Of a DNA stretch of 64,000 nt, positions 1 through 9,696 are shown piece by piece. The stretch covers positions 4,836,001-4,900,000 of the forward strand of contig OZ241897.1 of the NCBI GenBank assembly GCA_965203535.1. The letters run 5' to 3'. Numbering within the stretch: the stretch's first letter is position 1; every line of letters starts with the position of its first letter. Under the pieces are notes generated by a model. It did no database searches, was not told where the DNA came from, and worked only from the letters and a program-made list of their open reading frames with translations. The stretch comes from JAJDTT01 sp022827025 (lineage in GTDB: Bacteria; Acidobacteriota; UBA6911; RPQK01; JAJDTT01). The translations under genes were made by a program, and so were the position numbers.

Positions 1-1
1 T

Positions 2-3000
2 GCCCGGGTGAATGAGGAGATCGCGCGGCTTCCGATAGCCATCTCCAACAACAACCGCCAGGCGCTCTCGTTTTTGCGCACCATGCCGGGCGTGGCCTAC
101 AACCCCAATAGCACCAACGAAAACGACGCCATGAGCAGGGCCTTCATTCATGGCACGCCCAATGCTTCCCCCAGCTACACCATCGACGGTGTCCGGGCGG
201 GCAGCTCCACCCACCAGAATGCCCGGGACGACACGGGGCCGATTCCCGAGTTGGTCCAGGAGTTCCGGCTCGACACCAACACCAATGCGGAGCATGGCTG
301 GGACAGCGGTGTGGCGATCACCCTGATCTTCAAGTCGGGCACCAACGACTTGCACGGCGACGTCTTCTGGTATTTCCGGAACGACATTCTCGACGCCCGG
401 CCCTGGCTGGCCCCGAGCAAGAGCGTGACCCGGCAGAACGACTACGGATTCGTGCTGGGAGGCCCGATCTGGAAGAACCGAATGTTCTTCTTCGGCGGGT
501 TCGACGGCTACAAGCTGCGGACCGCTCCGGGAGACGCGGTGCGGACCGTGCCCACCGCGGCCATGCGCAGCGGCGACTTCAGCGAGATTCTGGGCCCCCA
601 GATCGGGACCGACTCTCTGGGCCGGCCGATCCACCGGGGCGCCATCTACGACCCCATGACCACTCGCTCGGACGGGCAGGGCGGGTTCATTCGGGACCCG
701 TTCCCCAACAACATGATTCCTGCGGATCGATTCAGCACCGTCACCAAGAACCTGATTTCGCGGATCGGGCTGCCCAATCGGCCGGGTGTGACCAACAACT
801 GGGTCGGGGGCCTGACCTCCACACCGGTCAACAAGTCCTCCTTCTACCTGAAGGTCGATCATCAGCTCGACGAGGCGGGCGACCACCGGCTCACGTTCGG
901 ATGGGAGCAGTCGTCGCAGGAATCCCGGTCAAACTACGCCCCGGTCTTTGACGAGTCCATCTCCAGTCTTCACAAGAACGACCAAGTCCAGTACCGCTAT
1001 CGCTTCAATTACCACTACACGATCCGGCCCAACGTCCTATTCAACGTCCGGACCGGCGTCACGCGGACGCCCCGGGTCATCGGCACCCAGGGTCTGGCCA
1101 ACGACAATACGGGTGCGGAAGTCGGCATCAGGGGAGTGCCGGGACCCATCGCCCCCCAAGTCGGCGTCCAGGGCCAGAGCGCCTACGGGCCCATCTTCCA
1201 GAAACTCATCGATCCGAGTCAGACCATCCCGGCCAACATCGACGTGACCTGGGTCAAGGGTTCGCACAATTTCAAGGTGGGCGCCGCCTATCTCCTTTCC
1301 GTCTCCAAGCAGAACCTGGCCCTCTTCGATCAGGGGTCGTTCAGTTTCTCGGCCTTGGAAACCGGTTTGCCGGGCAATCCGAACACCGGGTTCGGTTTCG
1401 CCAGCAAGTTGCTGGGCGAGGTGGACTCGGGATTCGTCTGGAGTCAACGCGACTTTCGTCACAACGGCGGGGCCTGGGGCATCTACGTCCAGGACTCGTG
1501 GCGCGCCACCCAAAAGTTGACCATCAACTATGGTCTCCGGAACGATGTTTTCGTTCCTTTGGGCGAGACGTTCGACCGGATCGGAGCCTTTAACCCCACG
1601 ATACCCAACCCCGGAGCGGGGGGACTGCCGGGGGCGCTCTGGTTCTGGGGCGACGGTGCGGGAAGAAACGGATTCAAGCGGGTCGCGGACACCCTCTGGA
1701 GCCAGTGGGGCCCCCGTTTGGGATTCGCGTATTCGCCGGATGACAACACGGTCGTTCGGGCCAGCGCCGCCTACATGTACTTTCCGCTCTTCGGCGCCAT
1801 GACCAGCGGATTCAACACACCCTTCCTGGGGTGGACGCTGGATCCTTCCGTCAGGAGCCTGGACGGCGGGCTGACCCCGGCTTTCAACTGGGACAACGGG
1901 TGGCCGGACCCCATCCCGAATCTCCCAGTCCTGGAACCGGACTTCGCCAACGGTCAGGCGGTACAGTTTCTCAACCGGGACGACTTCAAGGCGGGCCGCA
2001 CCTTGACCCTCAACGCCGGGCTGGAGCGGGACCTGGGCGGGGGGCTGGCCATTCGGGCCAACTACCACGGCAAGTTCTCGCACAATCTGCCCAGCAACGA
2101 CGCGGTGCGGATAAACCAGCTCAGTGTCGGAAACTTGAGTTTGGGGAGCCTTCTGCAGGCCCAGATCGGTTCGCCGCAGGCTGAGGCCGCCGGCATCACT
2201 GCTCCTTATCCAGGATTCTCGGGACCGGTCGCCCAGGCGCTCAGACCATTCCCGCACATGCTGGACATCCAGCAGCGGGCCGCGCCCGTGAACAACCTGA
2301 CCTACCATGCCTTGGTACTGTCGTTGCAAAAGCGGTATGGACACGGTTTGAGCTTCATGCTCAACCATACGATCTCCAAGGCCATCGGCGATGTCGGGTT
2401 CTCCCAGCAGGGGCATGGGTTCACAAGGGCCCAGCACACCTCGCAGCGGGGTGAGCGATTTGTTTACCAGGAAGATCGCCCCCAGAACCTCTCTCTGAGT
2501 TGGCTGTATGAACTGCCGTTCGGGCCGGGAAAGGCCCTTTTCAACAGTGGGAATCTTTTCTCCAAGTATATTCTCAGCGGTTGGACGCTCGGCATTCAGC
2601 ACAACTACTTCTCGGGACAGCCGCTCAGCGTTACCAGCCGGGTCAGGTATCCGGGAGGCTTCGGAGCCATCTGGCCGGTCCTGCGTCTGAACACGCAGAT
2701 CAAGACCAACACCATCTGCGGCGACTACAGTCCCGGTGGGCGATTCCTGAACGTCAACGCATTCATGAATGCGGCTCCCTGGACTTTGGGGAACATCAGA
2801 ACTTTGCCCAAGGAACGCGAGTGCAGCTATTTCAACGAGAACTTGACGCTCCAGAAGGACACTCAGGTCAACGAGGACGTGAGCGTTCGTTTGGGAGTCG
2901 ATATGTTCAACGTGTTCAACCGCCACATTTGGGGCGGCCTGAACACCGATATCGGAAACGCCGCGGGATTCGGCCGGTTTCGCTCCACGTCACGTCCCCG

Positions 3001-3034
3001 GTTCATCCAGTTGCATCTCTCGGTCCACTTCTGA
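2..3034 (+). CDS. TonB-dependent receptor, Oar-like (5' end outside window)
   Basis: Outer-membrane receptor likely to import large or complexed substrates using TonB energy. The visible protein begins inside the plug domain (IDGVRAGSS, then the region with GNDLHGDVFWYFRN) and continues through a long beta-barrel rich in alternating aromatic and polar strands, ending in the typical aromatic C-terminus LHLSVHF. Oar-like receptors normally carry an N-terminal carboxypeptidase-regulatory-like domain before the plug. That part is missing because the frame stays open to the window edge, so the GTG at position 8 is probably not the start. The substrate cannot be told. A strong terminator follows directly. 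Confidence 0.9.
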   Translation, partial: ARVNEEIARLPIAISNNNRQALSFLRTMPGVAYNPNSTNENDAMSRAFIHGTPNASPSYTIDGVRAGSSTHQNARDDTGPIPELVQEFRLDTNTNAEHGWDSGVAITLIFKSGTNDLHGDVFWYFRNDILDARPWLAPSKSVTRQNDYGFVLGGPIWKNRMFFFGGFDGYKLRTAPGDAVRTVPTAAMRSGDFSEILGPQIGTDSLGRPIHRGAIYDPMTTRSDGQGGFIRDPFPNNMIPADRFSTVTKNLISRIGLPNRPGVTNNWVGGLTSTPVNKSSFYLKVDHQLDEAGDHRLTFGWEQSSQESRSNYAPVFDESISSLHKNDQVQYRYRFNYHYTIRPNVLFNVRTGVTRTPRVIGTQGLANDNTGAEVGIRGVPGPIAPQVGVQGQSAYGPIFQKLIDPSQTIPANIDVTWVKGSHNFKVGAAYLLSVSKQNLALFDQGSFSFSALETGLPGNPNTGFGFASKLLGEVDSGFVWSQRDFRHNGGAWGIYVQDSWRATQKLTINYGLRNDVFVPLGETFDRIGAFNPTIPNPGAGGLPGALWFWGDGAGRNGFKRVADTLWSQWGPRLGFAYSPDDNTVVRASAAYMYFPLFGAMTSGFNTPFLGWTLDPSVRSLDGGLTPAFNWDNGWPDPIPNLPVLEPDFANGQAVQFLNRDDFKAGRTLTLNAGLERDLGGGLAIRANYHGKFSHNLPSNDAVRINQLSVGNLSLGSLLQAQIGSPQAEAAGITAPYPGFSGPVAQALRPFPHMLDIQQRAAPVNNLTYHALVLSLQKRYGHGLSFMLNHTISKAIGDVGFSQQGHGFTRAQHTSQRGERFVYQEDRPQNLSLSWLYELPFGPGKALFNSGNLFSKYILSGWTLGIQHNYFSGQPLSVTSRVRYPGGFGAIWPVLRLNTQIKTNTICGDYSPGGRFLNVNAFMNAAPWTLGNIRTLPKERECSYFNENLTLQKDTQVNEDVSVRLGVDMFNVFNRHIWGGLNTDIGNAAGFGRFRSTSRPRFIQLHLSVHF

Positions 3035-3056
3035 TTCCCAACACCAAAGGTGGATG

Positions 3057-3092
3057 AAAAAAAGGGCCGGCACCCAGTGCCGGCCCTTTTTT
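3057..3092. terminator. Rho-independent terminator, likely bidirectional
   Basis: A perfect 10-bp stem (GGGCCGGCAC at 3064-3073, loop CCA, GTGCCGGCCC at 3077-3086) is flanked by an A-run before it and six T after it. It lies 22 bases after the receptor stop codon and between convergent genes, so it can serve both strands. Confidence 0.9.
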
Positions 3093-3101
3093 CGTAGGGA
3101 G

Positions 3102-3127
3102 GAGGGGGGACTTTCCTGTCCCCCCTC
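3102..3127. repeat. G-run intergenic palindrome, copy 1
   Basis: Ten-base perfect arms (GAGGGGGGAC / GTCCCCCCTC) enclose the loop TTTCCT. The same core, GGGGGAC-TTTCCT-GTCCCCC, recurs at 13106-13128, and related forms occur at 21906-22022. All copies are intergenic. Confidence 0.7.
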
Positions 3128-3192
3128 TTCTCTTCCGGAGAGGGGACGTTCCCCAACTCCCATTTCCCGTTTTACCCGGGGTTTAACGGGCT

Positions 3193-3492
3193 TCAGTCAG
3201 ACTCAGATCTTCCCGGTCCGACCTTGGGAGACTGATCTGTCAGCGAGGTCAGTATGAACGGCGCGGAAGCACCGATGTTGAATGCCAGGATCGGATTGGA
3301 ATCGATGCTGTGCAGATAGACCAACAGCCCGCCCGCTACCGCCATGATGATCGTGACTGTCCAATAGAGCCAACTCTTCGCCCAATCGGGCAGACCCTTG
3401 TGGAGTTCCTTGCGCATGCGGAACCACTGGACCAGCTCTGCTGCACAGCCGCCCATGAAACCCGACACGATCATCTGCCAGGAGACTTCCAT
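3193..3492 (-). CDS. Small two-TM membrane protein
   Basis: The protein has 99 residues. A weakly hydrophobic start (MEVSWQMIVSGFMGGCAAELVQ) precedes a basic amphipathic stretch, then a clear membrane segment (about residues 43-61), then a second hydrophobic stretch ending in NIGASAPFIL. From memory, similar short proteins with an NIGASAPLIL-type ending are found in cyanobacteria and other bacteria; this needs a search. It starts 5 bases after the stop of the HTH gene at 3498-3755, so the two are almost certainly co-transcribed. Function is unknown; a membrane-acting effector controlled by its DNA-binding partner is one possibility. Confidence 0.6.
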   Translation of the reverse strand: MEVSWQMIVSGFMGGCAAELVQWFRMRKELHKGLPDWAKSWLYWTVTIIMAVAGGLLVYLHSIDSNPILAFNIGASAPFILTSLTDQSPKVGPGRSESD

Positions 3493-3497
3493 GGCGG

Positions 3498-3755
3498 CTA
3501 GAATGACTTTGAGGCGATCCTCTGCAATTTGGAGATGATCTCCCGCAGTCGAACCGGCCTGGATCCGTGTGTATAAACGATGATCCCGTCCTTCGAAATG
3601 GCTTGCCGTACTTCAGATCGATTTTGGTCAATCAGGCGCGCCACGCGCCTTCGATCCAGTCCAGCTTCCTTGGCAATGCCATCGACTGTCCTGAAGTCCC
3701 ACGTCGGGTCCAAAAGCGCGGAACGCACCTTTTCCCAATCACCCCCTGTGATCAT
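3498..3755 (-). CDS. Small winged-helix-like protein
   Basis: The protein has 85 residues. The middle (about residues 18-50: WDFRTVDGIAKEAGLDRRRV) reads as a helix-turn-helix, followed by a strand-rich stretch (GIIVYTHGSRPV) that would form the wing and a final helix. The ATG at 3755 is preceded by a good ribosome binding site (GGAGGT, 6 bases upstream). It is the first gene of a two-gene unit with the membrane protein at 3193-3492. It could sense a signal or act as a regulator or adaptor; the fold is inferred from sequence pattern only. Confidence 0.55.
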   Translation of the reverse strand: MITGGDWEKVRSALLDPTWDFRTVDGIAKEAGLDRRRVARLIDQNRSEVRQAISKDGIIVYTHGSRPVRLREIISKLQRIASKSF

Positions 3756-4061
3756 GATTCCACCTCCGTTCCCACGGCTTCACCTGCTCGTATCAGCCCG
3801 TGGTGAAAGTCTCCGAGCATCGAGACTGTTCCTGCGCCCGCCGGACAAAGCGCGATTCGGATGCATACCGGGAGTATGGGCCCGAATCGCAACGCCGTCC
3901 GCCGGGATGCAGGGACGGTCGAATGCCGTGACGACTTTTGCCACGGGCTGATATACTACTGAACGCTCCAGCGGCCCGAAATGCGATCCTGATCGTCGAC
4001 TTCAAATGATCTTCCCGGTAACCGTCTCGTCCCCTTGCTCTTTTTGTTTTTCCCCACTCTC
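3756..4061. other. Intergenic region, no gene seen
   Basis: About 300 bases between the PQQ-propeller gene end and the start of the HTH/two-TM pair. It must hold the promoter of that pair, but no clear -35/-10 elements were recognised. The open frames here are shadows without a ribosome binding site or recognisable protein. Confidence 0.5.
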
Positions 4062-5513
4062 TTATTCTCGAATTGCGAACAAGGTGTTCCGGTTCGTGAT
4101 GTAGAGCACTCCGTTGGCCGCCACCGCCGTCGTGTAGACCGAATCTCCCATCTCGTTGACGGCCAGCTCCTTCATCGTCGTGCCGTGCTCCAGCACCACC
4201 ACGTCGCCGTCCTCGTCCCCCAGGTAGACCTTGCCGTCCACCAGGTAGGGCGACCCCCAGACCGCGGCCAGCATGTCGTAGCGCCAGTGCCGTTTTCCGG
4301 TGGCGAGATCCAGGCAGTAGAGGAAACCGGTCAGGTCCGCTGCGTAGAGCAGGCCGTCCCCGATGGCGACGGTGGACATGCTGCGGCGGAAGTCCTCCCC
4401 GCCCACGTGCCAGATCCGTCCCTTCTCGGTGATGTCGCCGGTCTGGGTCGCGTCGATGGAGAAGAGATGGCCGGGACCCTCGCCATGCTCCGGGTCCTGC
4501 CCCACGCTGAGCAGCACCTTGTCCTCGTAAAGGACCGGCGTGGAGATGATGTTGTTGCGCGTGCCGCGACCGCCCAGCTTCCACTCGGAGGCCTTGGGGT
4601 TGAGGTCGAACTTCCAGATCAACTCTCCGCTCTTGGGCTCGTAGGCGTAGCACCACCCGTCGCCCCCAGCGAAAATCGCCTGGGGCCGGCCCTTGACCAG
4701 CCCGTACGTGGGTGAGGACCACTGCCCGTGCAGGGTGTTCTCACCCGGGTCGCTCCGTTCCCAGACCAACTCGCCGGTCTTCTTGTGAATGGCAATGAAA
4801 GCGGGTGCGTCGGGCATAGGCAGGTCCAGATGCCCCTCGTCCACGCCGTTGGAGGTGAGGAGGAAAATCAGGTCGCCGGCGCCCACCGGAGAAGAGGTGG
4901 CCAGGTTGTGCGGGAAGACCCCCAGCTCCTCGATCATGTCGTAGACCCAGACGATGTCCGCGTCCTCTTTCTCCCGGTATTTCTCGTCCTGGAAGGGTCC
5001 GTCGTTCTCCCCGTCCAGAAACCCCTCCACGTCGGCGCAGACCAGATCGGCCCGGTTGCTGACGTAGTAGATCCGGTCCCCGTCCACGAACGGGGAGGAG
5101 CAGATCCCCTGTTCCGGCCAGTCGTTGACCCGTCCCGTGGGGAGCTTGTCGTGCGTGGCCTGCCACAAGACCTTTCCGGAGGTTTCCTCCAGGCAGACGA
5201 TCACTCCCTTGTCGCCTGTGATGCCGGGCCGGTGATGGGCTTCGTTGTTGGTGCCGATGAAGATTTTTCCCTCGGAGATCACGGGATTGCCGTAGGTTTG
5301 GGACCCCAACGGCGCCTTCCAACGGACGTTCTGCCCGGTGGCGACGCTCCATCGATGGGGCATGCCCTTTTCATCCGAGACCATATTCCGGTCCGGAGTC
5401 CCGCCCCACATCTTCCAGTCCCCCGCGTGGACCTGAGGGTGACCCGGCGCGGCAAGAATCGCCGCGGCCAGCAGGATTGAGGGAACGCGGATGATCCGAC
5501 TGCTAGTCATCAT
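4062..5513 (-). CDS. Secreted PQQ-like beta-propeller protein
   Basis: The protein has 483 residues with an N-terminal signal peptide (hydrophobic residues about 10-25, likely cleaved near VHAG). The rest is a series of blade repeats of the BamB/PQQ-dehydrogenase-like type, marked by recurring phrases such as SGKVLWQATHD, TGELVWERSD, SGELIWKFDL and TGKRHWRYDM, each followed by VDG/YLG-type strands. Calcium-PQQ dehydrogenase active-site features were not recognised, so enzymatic activity is doubtful; a scaffold or binding role in the periplasm is equally possible. Its start overlaps the end of the upstream gene by 11 bases, which suggests translational coupling. Confidence 0.85.
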   Translation of the reverse strand: MMTSSRIIRVPSILLAAAILAAPGHPQVHAGDWKMWGGTPDRNMVSDEKGMPHRWSVATGQNVRWKAPLGSQTYGNPVISEGKIFIGTNNEAHHRPGITGDKGVIVCLEETSGKVLWQATHDKLPTGRVNDWPEQGICSSPFVDGDRIYYVSNRADLVCADVEGFLDGENDGPFQDEKYREKEDADIVWVYDMIEELGVFPHNLATSSPVGAGDLIFLLTSNGVDEGHLDLPMPDAPAFIAIHKKTGELVWERSDPGENTLHGQWSSPTYGLVKGRPQAIFAGGDGWCYAYEPKSGELIWKFDLNPKASEWKLGGRGTRNNIISTPVLYEDKVLLSVGQDPEHGEGPGHLFSIDATQTGDITEKGRIWHVGGEDFRRSMSTVAIGDGLLYAADLTGFLYCLDLATGKRHWRYDMLAAVWGSPYLVDGKVYLGDEDGDVVVLEHGTTMKELAVNEMGDSVYTTAVAANGVLYITNRNTLFAIRE

Positions 5514-7731
5514 TCTTCACCACCTTGAAATTGTCGAAGAGAATCTCGGGGCCGTCGCTCTTGGACGTGGTCCCGACGGAGTAGCCGTAGAGTCCGGCGC
5601 TGCCTTCCCGGTTGGGATGCGGATCCAGCACCTCTATGTTCCAGGCCTGCGGCTCCGGTTCTTCCCGGGGCCAGACCTTGGCTCGGACCCGGGCCTGGTC
5701 ACCCTCCAGCAGCACCGAGAACTTGGCTCGGTACCAGACCTCCGGATCCCACGGGAAGGCGACGTCGTGCCTCAGGCGCGGCAGCGGCGACCAGGTCTCG
5801 ATCCGGAGCCGCTTTCTCATTCCCATCATGATGAAACGGTAGCGGCTGTTGATCAGTCCCATGTCCGGCTTGAAACGTTTGCGGGCCAGCTTGCCCATCA
5901 GATCCGCTTCCACCGTGTAACCGCCCGCTATCGGGGGCGTGGCATAGGCTCGAAGCCTCATGAAGGGCGGGGAAGGCCGGGCCTTGGAGGCCAGCTTCTT
6001 GAGCATCTTGCCTTCTGCCTCGACGATCTGCGTCTTGGACGCCACCCCCACCCAGCCTGGCGGCACCGAGCCGGCCGCCAGCGACTCGAAGTCCTCGTGG
6101 ATCGGCAGGTCGGGAGCGACCCGGATTCGGGCGGCGGCGCTCAGCCCCCCTGAACTCTCGGCGGTCACCAGGCCTCCCGAGAATGCCTGCCGGTTCGAGG
6201 CGGTGAATGTCCCGTCAGCGACGACGGCTCCGGAGACGCCGCTCACCGACCACTTGACGCTGGCCGGCGACGGTGGCGAGCCAACCGAGTCGAACAGAAG
6301 GGCTTTCAGTCGAATCTGCTCGCCGGGACTCAGCGTGGCTTCCGCCGGGACCACCCGAAGGCTGTTTTTGGATCCCGGCTCGGGGCGCGCCGTCTCGCTC
6401 GGAGCCGGAGCCGCCTCTTGAGCCTGGACCTGCCGGGCTGACTTCCCGAGGCAGTAGATGCCGTAACGGGTCATGAAGTAGACGCGTCCATTGACGACGG
6501 CCGGAGAGCCGAAGATCTCGTCCACGGTGCCGTCCGGCCTCTCGAACACCTCCCTGTCCAGGGAGACGCATCGGTCCCCCTCGTCACGGAGGATGTGGAA
6601 GATGCCGTTCTGCTCTCCCACGTAGATCACGCCGTCGCTGGTCACCACCGGCGATCCCTTGCCCACCCGGCCCATGTTGTATTCCCAGTGAATCTTTCCC
6701 GTGGCGGCGTCCATTGAGAAAAGATTGGCGCTGTTGTCCACGGCGTAGAGACGGCCGTTGGCGACGGCCGGCGAGGCATACCCGAAGGTGTGGCCGTCGT
6801 GGCGCCAGACGACGCCGCTCTCGGTGATGTCTCCCATTCCGGTTCCGTCGATGCAGACAATGCTCCCCATCCGGGAGGTGTGCAGGTTCTCCTCGCTGTG
6901 CGACAGGTACGCCCGGTCTCCGTCCACCACGACGGACGCGTTGAGACCCCGCTTGCTGAGACGGAACGTCCACCGCTTTTCGCCGTTGCGGGCCAGCATT
7001 CCATACGCGTTGCCGTCGGCCGTCGCGGCTACCAGCATCCGCCGTCCGCCCATCACGGCCGTCGCCGGAGTGGAGTAAGTGGTGTCCAGCGGCTGTCCCC
7101 CCGGGGCCGCCCACCACTGGATGTCCCCGCTATTACTGTGGAAGGCCACGTATCGATGGAGCGGCCGAGCCATGTTCCCCCAACTCGAGTTGAGATAGCT
7201 CACCACGACCCGGTCCTCGTCCAGGATCGGGGTGTGCAAGCGGCCCCCGTAACCGCTGATTCGGCCCAGTTCCTCCGTCATGGAGATCTTCCAGAGTTCG
7301 TGACCATCACGGTTGAGACAGAAGAACTCTCCCCCGGTGGCGTGAGCGTAGATCCTGCCCGAATCCGGGTCCCCCACCAGGGCGGTCCACCCCACGCGGT
7401 TCTCCACGATGTCGGTATGGAAAACATTGAACCGTTTCTCCCAAAGCTTGCGTCCGGTGAGCGCGTCGAGCGCGACAATCCGTTCGCCCCGCTCAGGGCC
7501 TTCCCCCACCGGCAGGATGGCGAAGAGCCGATCGCCCAGGATGATGGGCGTGGTCCGGCCTCCCTCGTCGAACTTCCAAAGAAGACCCTCTCCACCCTGA
7601 TCCCAGGAGGTGACGGCGGCCGCTTCCGGAGCGGCGCCGTTCTGATTCGGGCCGCGCCAGTAAGGCCAGTCCGCGCCCAGGACCGGCTGGATGGTGATCC
7701 AAGCCAGGGAAACGACACCAAGTATTCTCAA
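5503..7731 (-). CDS. PQQ-like propeller with Ig-like and LamG-like C-terminal domains
   Basis: The protein has 742 residues with a signal peptide (residues 1-19, cleaved near VLGA). Residues about 20-430 form PQQ-type blades (for example TGRKLWEKRFN, NGEKRWTFRLS, TGKIHWEYNM). A linker rich in A, P and E leads to a bacterial Ig-like domain (about 455-540, starting VVPAEATLSPGEQIRL). The last 200 residues look like a concanavalin/LamG or DUF1080-type sandwich (HEDFESLAAGSVPPGW to LFDNFKVVKNDD). The C-terminal part probably binds carbohydrate. It is the first gene of a two-gene unit with the propeller gene at 4062-5513. Confidence 0.85.
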   Translation of the reverse strand: MRILGVVSLAWITIQPVLGADWPYWRGPNQNGAAPEAAAVTSWDQGGEGLLWKFDEGGRTTPIILGDRLFAILPVGEGPERGERIVALDALTGRKLWEKRFNVFHTDIVENRVGWTALVGDPDSGRIYAHATGGEFFCLNRDGHELWKISMTEELGRISGYGGRLHTPILDEDRVVVSYLNSSWGNMARPLHRYVAFHSNSGDIQWWAAPGGQPLDTTYSTPATAVMGGRRMLVAATADGNAYGMLARNGEKRWTFRLSKRGLNASVVVDGDRAYLSHSEENLHTSRMGSIVCIDGTGMGDITESGVVWRHDGHTFGYASPAVANGRLYAVDNSANLFSMDAATGKIHWEYNMGRVGKGSPVVTSDGVIYVGEQNGIFHILRDEGDRCVSLDREVFERPDGTVDEIFGSPAVVNGRVYFMTRYGIYCLGKSARQVQAQEAAPAPSETARPEPGSKNSLRVVPAEATLSPGEQIRLKALLFDSVGSPPSPASVKWSVSGVSGAVVADGTFTASNRQAFSGGLVTAESSGGLSAAARIRVAPDLPIHEDFESLAAGSVPPGWVGVASKTQIVEAEGKMLKKLASKARPSPPFMRLRAYATPPIAGGYTVEADLMGKLARKRFKPDMGLINSRYRFIMMGMRKRLRIETWSPLPRLRHDVAFPWDPEVWYRAKFSVLLEGDQARVRAKVWPREEPEPQAWNIEVLDPHPNREGSAGLYGYSVGTTSKSDGPEILFDNFKVVKNDD

Positions 7732-7830
7732 ATCCGACCTCCTGCGACGAAAAGGTTCACGTGACGCTCATTATCAACGGAACGGGAGATGTCTTCAAAA
7801 CTCATATCGCAGCCGGTAGTTGAGAGGCTG

Positions 7831-9696
7831 TCACCCGGCGACAAGGAACAGCGTGACTTGAGACGTCCGGCTCCGGTCATGGAAGACGGTGTTGCGGGCG
7901 ATGGTCCAACTCCGTTCCCGGCCCAGGGGCTCCCCCGTGTTGGGATTCACGTCGAACCGCGGAAAGTTGCTGGAAGAGACGTCCAGGCGAATCCGGTGTC
8001 CTTTCCGGAAGCGGTTGGCCGTGGGGTAGAGGACGATAGTGATGGAGACCACCTCTCCCGGATCCAGGAAACAGGCCGTTCCGGAACCCTCCCGATAGCG
8101 GATCCTGAGAATGCTGTCGCTCAGGTTCAACGCGTAGCCCAGCGGGTAGTCCCGGCTCGGAGGATAGACGTCGATGAGCTTGGCGGTGAAGTCCGTGTCC
8201 GGTGCGGATGAGGAAACCCAGAGCTTGACCTCCACGGGACCCACGATCTCCAGGTCCTCCTCCAGCGGCGGCGTCTCGAACACCAGCACGTCGGGGCGGG
8301 AGCCCAGGGGGAGATAGGGCGGCGTGCACCCGAAGAAATCCGGGCCTTCGGTCTGGTCGAAACCTCCGGCCGGAGTCACGGACTCGATCATGGTCGGCGT
8401 GGGAACCGATTCCGGCCGAACCCCCTCGGGCCAGGGATGGACAGAGCTCAGGGAGGAAAAGTTCCCGCCGATAGTGGGGACCGGCCGCCGCGGATCGTAA
8501 GAGTAGCTGGATGAGGACTCCTTCCGGTCCGAGGGACGCGTCGACAGGGTCCGGTCCGGGTGGAGGTAGTAGGGCGTGGGCGCCGCCTGCGGCAACGGCC
8601 AATCGTCTCCCTCGCGCCAGTGCCCGCCGTGGTCCAAATTGCCCAGTCGGGTCCTGCGACCGCTGCCGCCCCCCATCAGGAACCACCGGATGGCCGGCAT
8701 GCGGGCCGCGCCCGTCTCCCGTCCCCTGAGCCATTGATCGAACCAGTCCAGGTGGAGGCGGTCCAGACTCTCCAGGGGCGCCTCGGGACCCAGGTCCACG
8801 TCACCGGAGATCTGCTCTTCGGTGGTGTAGGTGCCGTGCACCCAGGGGCCCATGACCACCTTCACCGGTCCCTTCTTGGCTTGCCTCAGGGCCTGGAAGG
8901 CTTCCAGCGTGGCGCGGGTGTAGGAGTCGTACCAGCCTCCGATCAGGAGGATGGGAACGTCCGAGTGCTGCTCCAGGAACTCCTCGATGGCGAACCCGGG
9001 TTGTTTCCAGAACTCGTCGTAATCTCCGCGCCGGACCAGCTCCAGCGCCCAGCGCTCGTAACCCGGGAGCAGCGCGAGCTGGCTCTGTCCCCTTCGCAGC
9101 GGCAACCGATGGAGCCAATGCCGGAAATCGGGACCCGGCGACAACCCCTCCTGCACCCAGGGGAGCGCCCTGGTCTCGGCGTTTCCGTGGTTGACGGAGT
9201 GCCAGAAGGCCCAGGCCAGGAAGCGGAGTTCGTAGGCGCCGCCCTGGCGGACCGAGCTGGTATAGGCATTCCAACCGCCCATGGTGGGGATCATGCAGGC
9301 CAGGTGAGGGGGATTCTGCGTGGCCAGGGTGCTCTGGGTCCACGCCACGTAGGAAGTGCCGTAGGTCCCCACCTTGCCGTCGCACCACTCCTGGCGGGCC
9401 GTCCACTCCACGGCGTCATAGCCGTCGAAGGGTTCGTTGACCAGAAAGACCAGGTCTCCCCCGGAGGAATGGCAGCCCCGGCAGTCCTGGACCACCACGG
9501 CATAGCCATGCTCGGCATAACGCTCGGCCCGCCGCATCCGCTCCAGGTCCTGCTTGCCGTAGGGGGTCCGTTCCAGGAGGACGGGCAAGGGCCCCGGGAC
9601 ATCGGCGGGCCGGTAGACGTCCGTTGCCAGATGAACTCCGTCCCGGGCCGGGACCATGATGTTTCGTTCGATCCTCAGGGCCATGGGCAGCCTCAA
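7831..9696 (-). CDS. CocE/NonD-family serine hydrolase
   Basis: The protein has 621 residues, the normal size for X-Pro dipeptidyl-peptidase/cocaine-esterase-like alpha/beta hydrolases. The nucleophile elbow is GTYGTSYVAW with Ser115. The other likely triad residues are Asp257 (GGWYDSY) and His287 (GPWVHGTY). The C-terminal third is the family's jelly-roll domain (PDTDFTAKLIDVYPP, SSSNFPRFDVNPNTG). No signal peptide is visible, so it is probably cytoplasmic. Its ATG overlaps the stop of the upstream threonine synthase-like gene by 4 bases. It likely cleaves an ester or amide bond; the substrate is unknown. Confidence 0.9.
   Translation of the reverse strand: MRLPMALRIERNIMVPARDGVHLATDVYRPADVPGPLPVLLERTPYGKQDLERMRRAERYAEHGYAVVVQDCRGCHSSGGDLVFLVNEPFDGYDAVEWTARQEWCDGKVGTYGTSYVAWTQSTLATQNPPHLACMIPTMGGWNAYTSSVRQGGAYELRFLAWAFWHSVNHGNAETRALPWVQEGLSPGPDFRHWLHRLPLRRGQSQLALLPGYERWALELVRRGDYDEFWKQPGFAIEEFLEQHSDVPILLIGGWYDSYTRATLEAFQALRQAKKGPVKVVMGPWVHGTYTTEEQISGDVDLGPEAPLESLDRLHLDWFDQWLRGRETGAARMPAIRWFLMGGGSGRRTRLGNLDHGGHWREGDDWPLPQAAPTPYYLHPDRTLSTRPSDRKESSSSYSYDPRRPVPTIGGNFSSLSSVHPWPEGVRPESVPTPTMIESVTPAGGFDQTEGPDFFGCTPPYLPLGSRPDVLVFETPPLEEDLEIVGPVEVKLWVSSSAPDTDFTAKLIDVYPPSRDYPLGYALNLSDSILRIRYREGSGTACFLDPGEVVSITIVLYPTANRFRKGHRIRLDVSSSNFPRFDVNPNTGEPLGRERSWTIARNTVFHDRSRTSQVTLFLVAG

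Noticed and set aside
1037..2926. 629-codon open frame on the minus strand inside the first receptor gene
   Set aside because: A shadow of the GC-rich receptor gene; the protein is Pro/Arg/Gly-rich with no domain and no start signal.
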